Made by a program: the position numbers and the translations under genes
NCBI GenBank assembly: GCA_017538105.1
Contig: JAFYJN010000045.1
Location: forward strand, 33,039 to 97,038
DNA from: Prevotella sp.
GTDB taxonomy: Bacteria > Bacteroidota > Bacteroidia > Bacteroidales > Bacteroidaceae
Length of the DNA: 64,000 nt
Reading direction: 5' to 3'
In this document: one piece after another, positions 1 to 8,741 of the stretch
Position numbering within the stretch: the stretch's first letter is position 1
Layout: every line of letters begins with the position of its first letter
The notes under the pieces: generated by a model
The model's input: the letters and a program-made list of their open reading frames with translations, nothing else
What the model was told of the DNA's origin: nothing
The model's database searches: none

Positions 1-1
1 G

Positions 2-268
2 TTAGCTCCACGTATCAGATATCGCTTGGGTGCTTCTTATGCCACACCTTATTATAAATTGAACGGTGCCGATGGGCCAAAGGAAATGGCGGTGAGTGCC
101 GGTGTGGCTATTCCTATCGTCAACTCATGGAATAACCGTTCAATCCTCAACATCTCGGCACAATGGGTGAGAAACGAGGCGAAGGGTTTCCTACGCGAAG
201 ATATGTTTAGGATAAGCATCGGCCTGACGTTCAATGAGCGATGGTTCATGAAGTGGAAGGTGAACTGA
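2..268 (+). CDS. C-terminal end of a membrane/outer-membrane protein (5' truncated by window edge)
   Basis: The reading frame is open from base 2 and ends with TGA at 266-268, giving 88 residues; the real start lies before the window. Alternating hydrophobic/polar stretches (ILNISAQWVRNEA, DMFRISIGLTFNERWF) and aromatic residues near the end look like the last beta strands of an outer-membrane beta-barrel. In Bacteroidales a FadL/OmpP1-like protein commonly lies a little upstream of lptC, which would suit this fragment. The stop overlaps the start of the next gene by one base (TGATG), so the two are translationally coupled. The specific family cannot be proven from so short a piece. Confidence 0.6.
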   Translation, partial: LAPRIRYRLGASYATPYYKLNGADGPKEMAVSAGVAIPIVNSWNNRSILNISAQWVRNEAKGFLREDMFRISIGLTFNERWFMKWKVN

Positions 269-948
269 TGGCGAAACGGAAGGCGCGATGGAGAATACTG
301 GCGGCCGGGGGATTGACGTTGGCCGTAATGGCGGGATGTTCCGAGGAGAAAGAACATGTCGCTCCGGCAATCCATGAACGCGATTCCGTGGCTATGATGA
401 CGTCGTATGGCGTCAATACGCTCATTTCCGACTCTGGCGTTATCAAATACCGTATCGTGGCTGAAGAATGGGAAATGAACGAAAAGAGAAACCCATCCCG
501 GTGGATATTCAAAAAAGGACTTTTCCTTGAACAGTTCGACCCTACGCTGCATGTGCAGTCATACATCCAATGCGACACGGCTTATTACTACGATGTCGAC
601 AAACTGTGGGAACTGAGGGGAAGGGTACGTATCCTATCGAAAAACGGATTGCGGTTTAGAAGTGAGGAATTGTTTTGGGACGAACGAAAACACGAAATTT
701 ACTCCAACAAATTCTCCCACCTCATCACACCTGACAGGGAACTGCAGGGGTCAACCTTCAGAAGCGACGAGCGTATGACCAAATACTACGTTTCTTCAAC
801 AAAGGGGTCGTTCAAAAAGGACGATATTGATGACTCGGAGAAGAAAAAGTCCTCAACTACAAGAAACGATTCTACAACGAGCATAGGACGACAGCCGGCA
901 TCGCCAAGAAGAAAAGTGAAGACAATTCCACTTACCAGACCTGAATAG
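268..948 (+). CDS. lptC: LPS export ABC transporter periplasmic protein LptC
   Basis: This 226-residue protein probably belongs to LptC, which links the inner-membrane LptBFG extractor to the periplasmic LptA bridge for lipopolysaccharide export. It begins with a basic N-terminus and a hydrophobic segment ending in VMAGC, a lipobox with cysteine 24, so it is likely a lipoprotein. The middle part (DSGVIKYRIVAEEW, then FDPTLHVQSYIQCDTAYYY and RVRILSKNGLRFRSEELFW) has the repeated beta-strand pattern of the LptC/OstA fold. The start was placed at 268, not at the in-frame ATG at 241, because it gives the intact signal and the one-base overlap with the previous stop. The C-terminal 45 residues are Lys/Ser/Thr-rich and look disordered. 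Two bases separate it from the next gene. Confidence 0.85.
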   Translation: MAKRKARWRILAAGGLTLAVMAGCSEEKEHVAPAIHERDSVAMMTSYGVNTLISDSGVIKYRIVAEEWEMNEKRNPSRWIFKKGLFLEQFDPTLHVQSYIQCDTAYYYDVDKLWELRGRVRILSKNGLRFRSEELFWDERKHEIYSNKFSHLITPDRELQGSTFRSDERMTKYYVSSTKGSFKKDDIDDSEKKKSSTTRNDSTTSIGRQPASPRRKVKTIPLTRPE

Positions 949-950
949 TT

Positions 951-2216
951 ATGTACTTGTCAATCATCATAGGCATATTGGTGTCGATGGCGTTCTCCGC
1001 CTTCTTCTCGGGTATGGAGATAGCTTTTGTGTCAAGCAATAGGCTCCTGGCTGAGGTGGAGAAGGAGAAAAACGGCATGGGACAGAAACTCCTGTCGGTG
1101 TTCTTCTGCCATCCCAACGACTTTGTCAGTACGATGCTCGTAGGTAACAACATCGCACTTGTGGTCTACGGAATTCTTATTGCCAAATTCTTCGACACAA
1201 CAATATTCAAGGACATGGCGGCGGGATTCACCGTGCCGGCAGATACCATACTCTCCACCATCATCATCCTTTTTACTGGAGAATTCCTGCCAAAGGTGTT
1301 TTTTAAAAGCAACCCCAACAGTTTACTCACGTTCTTCGCTCCACCAGCTTATTTTTGCTATATTCTCCTGTGGCCCATATCAAAATTCGCCACATTCCTT
1401 TCCAGATGCTTCCTGAGAATTGTGGGTGTGCGCATGGAGAAAAAAAAGGATGAAGAGGAATTTACGAAGGTCGACCTTGATTACCTCGTACAGTCGAGTA
1501 TCGACAACGCAAAAGATGATGAGCAAATTGAGGAGGAAGTGAAATTCTTCCAGAATGCACTCGATTTCTCTGATACGAAAGTGCGCGACTGCATGGTGCC
1601 GAGGACGGAAATTAATGCGGTGGAGGATAACTGTGATGTGGAACTGCTCAAACAACGGTTCATAGAAAGTGGACATTCAAAAATCATTGTATATCATGAG
1701 GATATCGACCATATCATCGGATATATCCACTCGTCGGAGATGTTCAGAAGAAAGGACCGATGGATATCTGGACTGAGGACGATGCCCTTCGTGCCAGAAA
1801 CGATGGCGGCGAAAAAATTAATGCGCATCCTCCTCCAGCAGAAAAAGAGCTTGGCCGTGGTCATAGATGAATATGGAGGGACGAGTGGACTGGTGTCGCT
1901 CGAAGATATCGTCGAGGAAATATTCGGCGACATCGAAGACGAACACGACAATAACAGCTATGTGGCTAAAAAAGTGACCGAAAACGAATATGTCCTCTCG
2001 GCAAGACTTGAGATTGACAAGGTGAACGAAATGTTCAATCTCGAACTGCCGGAAAGTGACGAATACATGACTGTAGGGGGGCTCATTCTCCATGCATACC
2101 AGAGCTTCCCTAAACTCCACGAGGTGGTTAAAATTGATCAATTTGAGTTCAAAATATTGAAGAATACCATGACCAAAATAGAGTTGGTGAGGCTAAAAGT
2201 CGGGCAAAAAGAATAA
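951..2216 (+). CDS. CorC/HlyC (CNNM-type) membrane transporter with CBS pair
   Basis: The 421-residue protein shows the full gliding-motility/hemolysin-like CorC layout: a CNNM (DUF21) membrane domain at about residues 1-190 with the GEFLPK motif at 110-115, a CBS pair at about 207-325 (DCMVPRT, VVIDEYGGTSGLVSLEDI), and a C-terminal CorC_HlyC domain at about 340-417. Relatives are linked to Mg2+/Co2+ efflux. It lies between lptC and a SurA/PpiD-like gene, an order common in Bacteroidales. It sits two bases after the lptC stop and is therefore probably in one operon with it. Whether it transports metal or acts in envelope upkeep cannot be read from sequence. Confidence 0.9.
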   Translation: MYLSIIIGILVSMAFSAFFSGMEIAFVSSNRLLAEVEKEKNGMGQKLLSVFFCHPNDFVSTMLVGNNIALVVYGILIAKFFDTTIFKDMAAGFTVPADTILSTIIILFTGEFLPKVFFKSNPNSLLTFFAPPAYFCYILLWPISKFATFLSRCFLRIVGVRMEKKKDEEEFTKVDLDYLVQSSIDNAKDDEQIEEEVKFFQNALDFSDTKVRDCMVPRTEINAVEDNCDVELLKQRFIESGHSKIIVYHEDIDHIIGYIHSSEMFRRKDRWISGLRTMPFVPETMAAKKLMRILLQQKKSLAVVIDEYGGTSGLVSLEDIVEEIFGDIEDEHDNNSYVAKKVTENEYVLSARLEIDKVNEMFNLELPESDEYMTVGGLILHAYQSFPKLHEVVKIDQFEFKILKNTMTKIELVRLKVGQKE

Positions 2217-2254
2217 TTTTCAAAGAATTATTCGCTCGTTTGCCTTTTTCTTCG

Positions 2255-2262
2255 TAATTTTG
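2255..2262 (+). promoter_or_regulatory. Probable -7 box (TAATTTTG)
   Basis: TAATTTTG matches the Bacteroidetes -7 consensus TAnnTTTG and lies about 75 bases before the PPIase start. No good TTTG is seen 19-20 bases upstream, so it may be a weak internal promoter of the operon. Confidence 0.4.
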
Positions 2263-2337
2263 TACGCTTTTTGTGAAATGGCCTCCTCGGAGACCGCTCT
2301 GGAAAAGAAAAACAAATAAATTAATCAAATAATAGTA

Positions 2338-4470
2338 ATGGCAGCATTAGGAAAAATTAGAAGTAAAGGGATTATCCTGATTTGCGTGATTGGTTTTGCG
2401 CTTTTCGCCTTTGTGGCTGAAGAAATGTTCCGCTCTTGCGACTCAACGAGGGCTGAACGAAGCCAGCGCCTCGGTGAGGTGATGGGTGAAAAAATCAACG
2501 CTCAGGACTACCAGAAGTATGTGGAAGAATTTGTTGAATGTATGAAGATGGACGGACAGCAAGCCTCCGACGAACAGCTTAGGGATGCGGCTTGGGAATA
2601 TTACGTCCAGGAAAAAATCATCACCAAAGAAGCGGAAAAACTGGGTCTCGCCGTCACAGACGAGGAAATCCAGGACATCATGACGCAAGGCACAAGTCCA
2701 CTGCTGGTAAATATCCCCATTCCTGATTTCCACAACCAACAGACAGGACGGTTTGATATTAACGCTTACAAGCAGTTCATGAACAGTTATGAGCAGGCTC
2801 GTATGGCAAATCCGCAAATTGAACAGGTGTATAAGTATCTTCTCTTCAAGGAAAGACAACTTCGCTCCTCGGTGCTCATGCAGAAATACCAAACGTTGCT
2901 CGCGGCATGTGTCATTTCCAACCCAGTGGATGCGGAATTCAATTTCAATGCTGAAAAAGTGGAGAGCGATGTGCAACTGGCATATATCGACTATCGTTCT
3001 GTGGAAGACAAAGACGTGAAAATTTCTGACGCCGACCTCCAGAAGAAATACGATGAGATGAAACCTGCTTTCCAGCTGTCGCAGGAGGTGAGGGCTATCA
3101 AATACATCCAGGTGAAGAAAGTGGCTTCGGATGCTGACCGCGACAACCTCTACAAGAGCTTGCAGAAAGCGGCGGCCGAAATTGACAGCGCTGGCATTGA
3201 GAATACGGTTCGCAAATACCAGTCGCTCACATCTTACCTGGGAGTTCCCGTGTCTAAATCTGCATTCTCCGCGGATATGTTTGCCGTCATCGATTCCATG
3301 CCCGTTGGTGCTGTCAAGGGACCGGTGGAGAGCAAGACCGACAACTCGTTCAATGTGGTTAAACTGCTCTCAAAGACAACACTCCCCGATAGCATTCAAT
3401 ATCGCATCATCGCTACTAACGGAAAGTCGCTCGACGAGGCGAAAACAAAGGCCGACAGTATACTCAAGGCTATTCAAGGTGGTGCTGACTTCGATGAAAT
3501 AGCCAAAAAATATGAGCAGACCCCGGAAAAGGTGTGGCTTACCACGCAACGCTACGAGAGAGCTTCCAACATGAGCAAGGACGACATGGCTTTCATCAAT
3601 GCGTTGAATAACATGGCGGTCAATGAGCTGAAACAACTCGACATGTCACAGAACAGCATCGTCATCCAGGTGCTCGACCGCAAGAACATGATTACGAAGT
3701 ATGATGTGGCTATGATTAAACGGACCATTGAATTCTCACCCGAGACATCTCATTCCATTAGCGATGGGTTCAAACAATTCGTAGCTGCCAACCAGACGGT
3801 AGAGGCCATGGAGAAGAATGCGGCGAAAGCGGGATATCAAGTTCGCGAACTGCCCAGCGTCACTACTTCGTCAGGTGGAATTCAGGGAGTGAACAACTCG
3901 AAAGAGGCTCTCCGTTGGGTGTTCAACAGCGATACGAAAAAGGGTGATATCTCCGAGGTAATCACGTGCGGAAATAATCAGGACGAACTGATTGTCATGG
4001 CGCTTACCGATATCTATCCCAAGGGATATATGCCGCTCTCCAATCCACAGGTGAACCAGATGGTGCGCCAAGAGGTGATGAACGACAAGAAAGCGGAGCT
4101 CATCATGCAGAAACTCAATGGTGTGAAGAGCGTGGCTGAGGCACAACAGAAAGGCGCAAAACTCCTCGACCTCAATCAGATAACGTTGGCATCACCTGCT
4201 TTCGTTACCGAACTGCAGGCTCAGGAACCGGCTCTCAGCGGTGCCGTGGCGGCAACGGAAAAGGGTAAGTTCTCTTCACATCCCGTAAAAGGAAATGCGG
4301 CTGTATACACATTCTTGGTGAAGGAACGCAGACAACTGGAGGGTAAGTTCAACAACATGCAATATCAGTCGAAGACAGCGCAACGCTATCTCAACATGAT
4401 TGGACAGACTTTCCAAAACGAACTCATGAAGAGTGCTCAACTCACCGACAACCGTTATCTGTTCATGTAA
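2338..4470 (+). CDS. SurA/PpiD-like peptidyl-prolyl isomerase, membrane anchored
   Basis: This 710-residue protein is a periplasmic folding factor of the PpiD type. One membrane helix lies at residues 11-27 (GIILICVIGFALFAFVA), followed by a SurA-like N-terminal chaperone region (about 35-230, Gln/Lys-rich helices), then a parvulin-like region around 350-400 (QYRIIATNGKSLDEAKTKA, GGADFDEIAKKYEQ) and a long helical C-terminal part. Length and layout fit the Bacteroidetes proteins annotated as peptidylprolyl isomerase. Position after lptC and the CorC-like gene places it in an envelope-biogenesis cluster; its clients would be outer-membrane proteins. The parvulin catalytic residues are not well conserved by eye, so isomerase activity is inferred from family only. 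Confidence 0.85.
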   Translation: MAALGKIRSKGIILICVIGFALFAFVAEEMFRSCDSTRAERSQRLGEVMGEKINAQDYQKYVEEFVECMKMDGQQASDEQLRDAAWEYYVQEKIITKEAEKLGLAVTDEEIQDIMTQGTSPLLVNIPIPDFHNQQTGRFDINAYKQFMNSYEQARMANPQIEQVYKYLLFKERQLRSSVLMQKYQTLLAACVISNPVDAEFNFNAEKVESDVQLAYIDYRSVEDKDVKISDADLQKKYDEMKPAFQLSQEVRAIKYIQVKKVASDADRDNLYKSLQKAAAEIDSAGIENTVRKYQSLTSYLGVPVSKSAFSADMFAVIDSMPVGAVKGPVESKTDNSFNVVKLLSKTTLPDSIQYRIIATNGKSLDEAKTKADSILKAIQGGADFDEIAKKYEQTPEKVWLTTQRYERASNMSKDDMAFINALNNMAVNELKQLDMSQNSIVIQVLDRKNMITKYDVAMIKRTIEFSPETSHSISDGFKQFVAANQTVEAMEKNAAKAGYQVRELPSVTTSSGGIQGVNNSKEALRWVFNSDTKKGDISEVITCGNNQDELIVMALTDIYPKGYMPLSNPQVNQMVRQEVMNDKKAELIMQKLNGVKSVAEAQQKGAKLLDLNQITLASPAFVTELQAQEPALSGAVAATEKGKFSSHPVKGNAAVYTFLVKERRQLEGKFNNMQYQSKTAQRYLNMIGQTFQNELMKSAQLTDNRYLFM

Positions 4471-4545
4471 ATCATTGCGAAACCTCCGTAGTTTCATAAT
4501 AAGGCACAAAGAATAATTGATATCACACAGTGACAAATAATCTTG

Positions 4546-4581
4546 AAAAGAGGACTTCCAATGGCGGAAGTCCTCTTTTTT
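4546..4581 (+). terminator. Rho-independent terminator after the PPIase gene
   Basis: A perfect 14-bp stem (4546-4559 with 4566-4579) closes a 6-base loop and is followed by a run of T. It ends the envelope operon 75 bases after the stop codon. The stem is also A-rich on its 5' side, so it might work on both strands. Confidence 0.85.
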
Positions 4582-4591
4582 GCGCTCTTTC

Positions 4592-4622
4592 TTTGTAATA
4601 TCTCTTTTTTTGTGTAACTTCG
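4592..4622 (+). promoter_or_regulatory. Promoter of the GHL10 lipoprotein gene
   Basis: TTTG at 4592-4595, a 19-base spacer and TAACTTCG at 4615-4622 fit the Bacteroidetes promoter pattern with one variant base in the -7 box. The start codon follows 20 bases later and the preceding terminator isolates the unit. Confidence 0.6.
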
Positions 4623-4642
4623 CACAAAATTGCAGAAAGACA

Positions 4643-6154
4643 ATGAAAAAACTCCTATTCCTATGTCTCACTATCGGTGCGTTGTTGCTCGCCTCATGTA
4701 AAGGAACTGATCTCGTCAACGCCCCTTCGTCAAAAGCAAAACGTGAATTCCGGGGAGCGTGGATTCAATGTGTAAACGGACAGTTCCTCGGGATGTCTAC
4801 ACAACAGATGCAGAACACCTTGACGCAACAACTGGACGAGTTGCGTTCCGATGGAGTAAACGCCATCATTTTCCAGGTAAGACCGGAATGTGACGCGCTA
4901 TATGAAAGCAGCCTGGAACCATGGAGCCGCTTTCTGACAGGAAGACAGGGAGTGGCGCCGCAACCGTATTGGGATCCGCTGAAATGGATGGTCGACGAAT
5001 GCCATATGAGGGGGATGGAGTTGCACGCTTGGATCAATCCATATAGGGCAAAGACGAAGACAACCAATGACTTGGCATCCAAGCATGTGGCCATTCAACA
5101 TCCCGATTGGGTGTTTGCCTATGATGGCCAATTCATCATGAATCCCGCTCGGAAGGATTGCAGAGACTTTATATGCAAGGTGGTCGATGATATCGTGGCG
5201 CGCTATGATATCGATGGACTGCATATCGACGATTATTTCTATCCTTATCCTGCTGCGGGACAGACCATTCCCGACGATGCCGATTTCCGACGCGAGAGCA
5301 ATGGCTTCCGTGATAAAAACGACTGGCGGCGCGACAACGTCAACAGGTTCATCAAACAACTTGGTGAGACGATACATAAACGGAAACCATGGGTGAAATT
5401 CGGGGTGTCTCCTTTCGGTATCTATCGAAATAGGCGGAATGACCCTCATGGTAGTGAAACGGCTGGACTGCAAAACTATGATGACCTTTATGCCGATGTG
5501 TTGCTTTGGGTGAACGAAGGATGGGTGGACTACTGCGTTCCTCAACTCTATTGGCAGATAGGGCATAAGACGGCAGATTATGCCACGCTGATCAGATGGT
5601 GGGACGCTAACGCTGGAAACAGGCCTCTTTATATCGGTGAGGATATAGAACGGACGGTGAAAAATGCAGATGTCGACAATCCTTCCATCAATCAGATGCC
5701 CGCTAAATACAAGTTGCACAATCAGATGCGGAATGTAAACGGAACGGTGCTCTGGTATGCCAAGGCTGCGGCTGACAATATTGGCAATTATGGCCATACG
5801 CTGAGAGACGCATATTGGAAGTATCCGGCGCTTCAGCCATTGATGCCGTTCATCGATGATGATGCGCCCAAGGCCCCTCGAAAACTGGCGGTAGTGAAGA
5901 CACATGGGAAAAATGTGCTTTTCTGGACGGCACCGAAAGGTACGGGATGGAAGAAAGAGGCGTACCGATATGTGGTTTATCGCTTCGCAGCCAACGAGAA
6001 GATAGATTTGTCGAAACCTGATCGCATCGTAGCCATCACGGCGAATACTTTCTACGAAATGCACGATAACGGACAACCCGCCACCTATGTGGTGACGGCT
6101 CTCGACCGTATGAGCAACGAAAGTAAAGGGGCTGTGAAAAAAGTAAAAAGGTAA
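4643..6154 (+). CDS. Glycosyl hydrolase-like 10 (GHL10/DUF187) lipoprotein
   Basis: This 503-residue lipoprotein (signal ending in LLLASC, cysteine 19) has the glycosyl-hydrolase-like 10 domain typical of YngK-type proteins. Visible marks are EFRGAWIQCVNG at the start of the barrel, NAIIFQVRPECDALY, MRGMELHAWINPYR, DIDGLHIDDYFYPYP, KFGVSPFGIYRN and VPQLYWQIG. A fibronectin-III-like domain follows at about residues 415-500 (APRKLAVVKT, LFWTAPKG). The start at 4643 was chosen over upstream in-frame codons because it gives a complete signal peptide and suits the promoter. Relatives are thought to act on peptidoglycan-type or other glycans; the substrate here is unknown. A secreted paralogue is encoded at 11093-12739. 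Confidence 0.88.
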   Translation: MKKLLFLCLTIGALLLASCKGTDLVNAPSSKAKREFRGAWIQCVNGQFLGMSTQQMQNTLTQQLDELRSDGVNAIIFQVRPECDALYESSLEPWSRFLTGRQGVAPQPYWDPLKWMVDECHMRGMELHAWINPYRAKTKTTNDLASKHVAIQHPDWVFAYDGQFIMNPARKDCRDFICKVVDDIVARYDIDGLHIDDYFYPYPAAGQTIPDDADFRRESNGFRDKNDWRRDNVNRFIKQLGETIHKRKPWVKFGVSPFGIYRNRRNDPHGSETAGLQNYDDLYADVLLWVNEGWVDYCVPQLYWQIGHKTADYATLIRWWDANAGNRPLYIGEDIERTVKNADVDNPSINQMPAKYKLHNQMRNVNGTVLWYAKAAADNIGNYGHTLRDAYWKYPALQPLMPFIDDDAPKAPRKLAVVKTHGKNVLFWTAPKGTGWKKEAYRYVVYRFAANEKIDLSKPDRIVAITANTFYEMHDNGQPATYVVTALDRMSNESKGAVKKVKR

Positions 6155-6182
6155 AGGGGTAAAAAGGAAAAAAGTAAAAAGG
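6138..6182 (+). repeat. Low-complexity AAAAAGG/TAAAAAGG run
   Basis: Seven-to-nine base imperfect repeats of GTAAAAAGG begin inside the last codons (Lys-Lys-Val-Lys-Arg) of the GHL10 gene and continue past its stop. It is a short purine-rich run with no evident coding role beyond those last residues. Confidence 0.6.
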
Positions 6183-6198
6183 TTATATGGGAAAGATA

Positions 6199-6223
6199 AA
6201 AGGTGGGTTCAATGCCCACCTTT
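6199..6223 (-). terminator. Hairpin terminator of the dnaN-coaBC operon
   Basis: AAAGGTGGG (6199-6207) pairs with CCCACCTTT (6215-6223) around a 7-base loop. Read on the minus strand the stem is followed by TTATCTTTCC, a modest U-tract. The stem includes two bases of the stop codon of the last operon gene. Confidence 0.7.
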
Positions 6224-6662
6224 AATCGTCAAACAAATCTTTCAAGAACTTGTCCAAATCTTCGTCGAGACCTTTCATCAGGTCGCCGCCGAAGATAAAG
6301 GTGTCATCGTCGGCCATGTATATCTCGCCTACAAATTCGCCATCCTCGTCTTCCAAAACCACACTGTAAGGCTTCAGTATTCCCCAGTTGTCAATTTCCT
6401 TGCTGTTTTTCTGGAAACAACGGCGAAGAATCTCGGTGGCATCATCGAAAAATGTGCTCTCCTTGTTGTCAATCCATTCTTCAACAACACAACGGGTAAT
6501 CTCATTGTCGTCGTCATCGAAGATTAACAACTCTCCGCTTTCCTGGGTAAGGCGGATGTGGATGTCGGTCAACAACGACGGCTCTTCCGATGGAGGAAAT
6601 TTCTGGTTCAACTTCTTGATGACGCGCTCAATCTGTTGGATTGTCTGAGGGGTTGCCTTCAT
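6222..6662 (-). CDS. Conserved small acidic protein of unknown function
   Basis: I do not recognise a named family in this 146-residue protein. It is strongly acidic (IFDDDDNEITR, VLEDEDGEF, and the C-terminal LDEDLDKFLKDLFDD), has no signal peptide or membrane segment, and starts with a helical QIERVIKKLNQKF. It looks like a compact cytosolic alpha/beta protein. It is the last gene of the minus-strand unit after coaBC, ten bases downstream of it, and is followed directly by a hairpin terminator. Its function cannot be inferred beyond co-expression with the replication and coenzyme A genes. Confidence 0.75.
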   Translation of the reverse strand: MKATPQTIQQIERVIKKLNQKFPPSEEPSLLTDIHIRLTQESGELLIFDDDDNEITRCVVEEWIDNKESTFFDDATEILRRCFQKNSKEIDNWGILKPYSVVLEDEDGEFVGEIYMADDDTFIFGGDLMKGLDEDLDKFLKDLFDD

Positions 6663-6672
6663 GTGATGTGGT

Positions 6673-7875
6673 TTAACTGAGGATGGTTGATAATTCGTTG
6701 ATGATATCTTCGGCTACGGCCAATTTAGACTTCTTGGGGAAATCTTTCCTGCCGTTGCGGCTGATGATGCTAATCTGGTTGTCGTCACTTTGGAAACATG
6801 TGCCTGTGTTGCGAAGACTGTTCAACACGATGAAGTCGAAATTCTTCTTCTCCAATTTTTTCTGGGCGTTGGCGAACTCATCGTCGGTTTCCAAGGCAAA
6901 ACCCACAAGTAGTTGACCGGCCTTTTTCCGTTGTCCGAGAGTGGCGGCAATGTCAGGGTTGGCTTTAAGGTGTAGTGTCAGTTCGCTGCCCTCACGTTTG
7001 ATTTTTGTCGACGATTGTTCCGATGGACGGAAATCGGCAACGGCGGCACATAGGATGGCGGCATCTTGGTGGGGAAATGCTTGCAGCGCGGCATCATACA
7101 TCTCTTGGCAACTCTCCACATCAATGCGATGGATGCCTTGGGAACAGCTTAAATGTACCGGGCCGGCAATCAGTGTCACTTCGGCACCCCGTCGCAGGCA
7201 TTCCTCGGCAAGGGCAAATCCCATCTTGCCACTGCTGTAATTGCCGATGAAGCGTACGGGGTCAATCTTCTCGTGCGTGGGACCGGCTGTGATGAGAATA
7301 TGGCGGCCGGAGAGGTCGTTTCTCTCCTCTTGGGAGGTGAAAAAAGCGTCCAGCACTTCCGCGATTCGTTCGGGCTCTTCCATCCGCCCCTTGCCTTCCA
7401 AACCACTGGCAAGGAAACCACTCGAAGGTTCAATGAAATGGCAACCGTAACCTGTCAGTGTCTTGATGTTCTGTTGTGTGGAGGGGTGGGCAAACATGTC
7501 CAGATCCATGGCGGGAGCGATGAAAACAGGGGCTTTCATCGACAAATAGGTGGTGACGAGCATATTGTCGGCTATACCATGGGCCATCTTTCCCAAGGTG
7601 CTGGCGGTGCAGGGGGCAATCACCATGGCGTCGGCCCACAGGCCAAGATCCACATGGGAATGCCAGGAGCCATCACGCTGTGAGAAGAATTCACTCACTA
7701 CGGGCTTGTGGGTAAGTGCCGACAGGGTGATAGGGGTAATAAACTCCTTACCGGCAGGGGTTATCACTACTTGAACCTCTGCCCCCTTCTTGATCAACTG
7801 ACGAATCAGTAGGCATGATTTGTAGGCGGCAATGCTGCCCGTGATGCCCAACACGATTTTCTTGCCTTCTAACAT
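6673..7875 (-). CDS. coaBC: Bifunctional phosphopantothenoylcysteine decarboxylase / phosphopantothenate-cysteine ligase
   Basis: The 400-residue protein joins the two middle steps of coenzyme A synthesis. The N-terminal flavoprotein decarboxylase (about 1-185) has GITGSIAAYK, the active-site histidine in WHSHVDLG, and the PAMDLDMF form of the substrate clamp. The C-terminal ligase (about 190-400) has HILITAGPTHEKIDPVRFI, NYSSGKMGFALA and AAVADFRP. Length matches full CoaBC proteins. It lies two bases after the exonuclease gene and is translated in the same operon as dnaN. Confidence 0.95.
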   Translation of the reverse strand: MLEGKKIVLGITGSIAAYKSCLLIRQLIKKGAEVQVVITPAGKEFITPITLSALTHKPVVSEFFSQRDGSWHSHVDLGLWADAMVIAPCTASTLGKMAHGIADNMLVTTYLSMKAPVFIAPAMDLDMFAHPSTQQNIKTLTGYGCHFIEPSSGFLASGLEGKGRMEEPERIAEVLDAFFTSQEERNDLSGRHILITAGPTHEKIDPVRFIGNYSSGKMGFALAEECLRRGAEVTLIAGPVHLSCSQGIHRIDVESCQEMYDAALQAFPHQDAAILCAAVADFRPSEQSSTKIKREGSELTLHLKANPDIAATLGQRKKAGQLLVGFALETDDEFANAQKKLEKKNFDFIVLNSLRNTGTCFQSDDNQISIISRNGRKDFPKKSKLAVAEDIINELSTILS

Positions 7876-7877
7876 GT

Positions 7878-8726
7878 TTATCTTGGTTTGGCCATGATGT
7901 CACGCATGCGGATACGCGTGAACACGTTCTTGGTGTTTAGCGTGAAATCTTTCTCCATCATCCAGTTGTAGTAGTTGGGGTCACGACGGAGCACTTCAGC
8001 GACAGGCTGGCCTTTGTATTTGCCAAAATTGAACACTTCCTGACGGAGGGGATTGCCATCGCGGCCTTTCAATACCTTGCCGTCCTTGTCCGTCATGTCT
8101 TTCCAGATGAAACGTCCGGCGAAGTCAATGCGGTCAACGGTCTTGGAATAGTCGGCTAACGACTTCACGTCATTGCCGGGAAGCTGCTTCTCTCCTTCTG
8201 AATAACGTGACAACTCTCCCAGCAACACGCGATAAGTGGCCTCGGCGTCATCTTCGGCATGGTGGGCACGGAAATCGGACTCCATCTCCCTGCCGCAGTA
8301 AAAAAGGTAGGCGGCCGACAGGTTGCGGGGTTCCATCTTATGATAAATGGTCTGGATGTCAATGAAATGACATTTGTTGAAGTCGAAGTCTACTCCGGCG
8401 CGGAGAAATTCTTCTACCAGAATGGGGATGTCGAAATGGTTGGAGTTGAAACCGGCAAAGTCGCAGTTGCACATGTCGGCACTGAGCCTCGATGACAATT
8501 CCTTGAAGGTGGGACAAGACGACACATCTTCGTCGCTGATACCCGTAATGGCGGTTACTTCCTTGGGGATGGGGATGCCAGGGTTAACCTTCTCGTTCAC
8601 TCGTTTCTCTTTGCCGTCGGGATAGACCTTCACGTAGGCTATCTGGATGATCCTGTCTTTGGCGACGTCCAATCCCGTGGTCTCCAAGTCAAAAACGATG
8701 AGCGGGCGACTGAGTTGTAATGTCAT
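7878..8726 (-). CDS. DnaQ-like 3'-5' exonuclease (DEDDh)
   Basis: This 282-residue protein carries the DEDDh exonuclease core at residues 1-185: motif I FDLETTGLD, motif II FNSNHFDIPIL and motif III AEDDAEATYRVL preceded by the catalytic histidine (HHAEDD). The family includes the epsilon proofreading subunit of DNA polymerase III and stand-alone nucleases. The C-terminal part (GRFIWKDMTDKDGKVL, EVFNFGKYKGQPVAEVL, PNYYNWMM) matches an extra domain seen in Bacteroidetes homologues. Being 15 bases after dnaN supports a replication or repair role. I would not name it dnaQ without comparison to other copies in the genome. Confidence 0.88.
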   Translation of the reverse strand: MTLQLSRPLIVFDLETTGLDVAKDRIIQIAYVKVYPDGKEKRVNEKVNPGIPIPKEVTAITGISDEDVSSCPTFKELSSRLSADMCNCDFAGFNSNHFDIPILVEEFLRAGVDFDFNKCHFIDIQTIYHKMEPRNLSAAYLFYCGREMESDFRAHHAEDDAEATYRVLLGELSRYSEGEKQLPGNDVKSLADYSKTVDRIDFAGRFIWKDMTDKDGKVLKGRDGNPLRQEVFNFGKYKGQPVAEVLRRDPNYYNWMMEKDFTLNTKNVFTRIRMRDIMAKPR

Positions 8727-8741
8727 TGTCGGCGGGATAGG

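Noticed and set aside
4898-6076. 392-codon minus-strand frame inside the GHL10 lipoprotein gene
   Set aside because: The plus-strand gene has clear motifs, promoter and signal; the minus frame has none.
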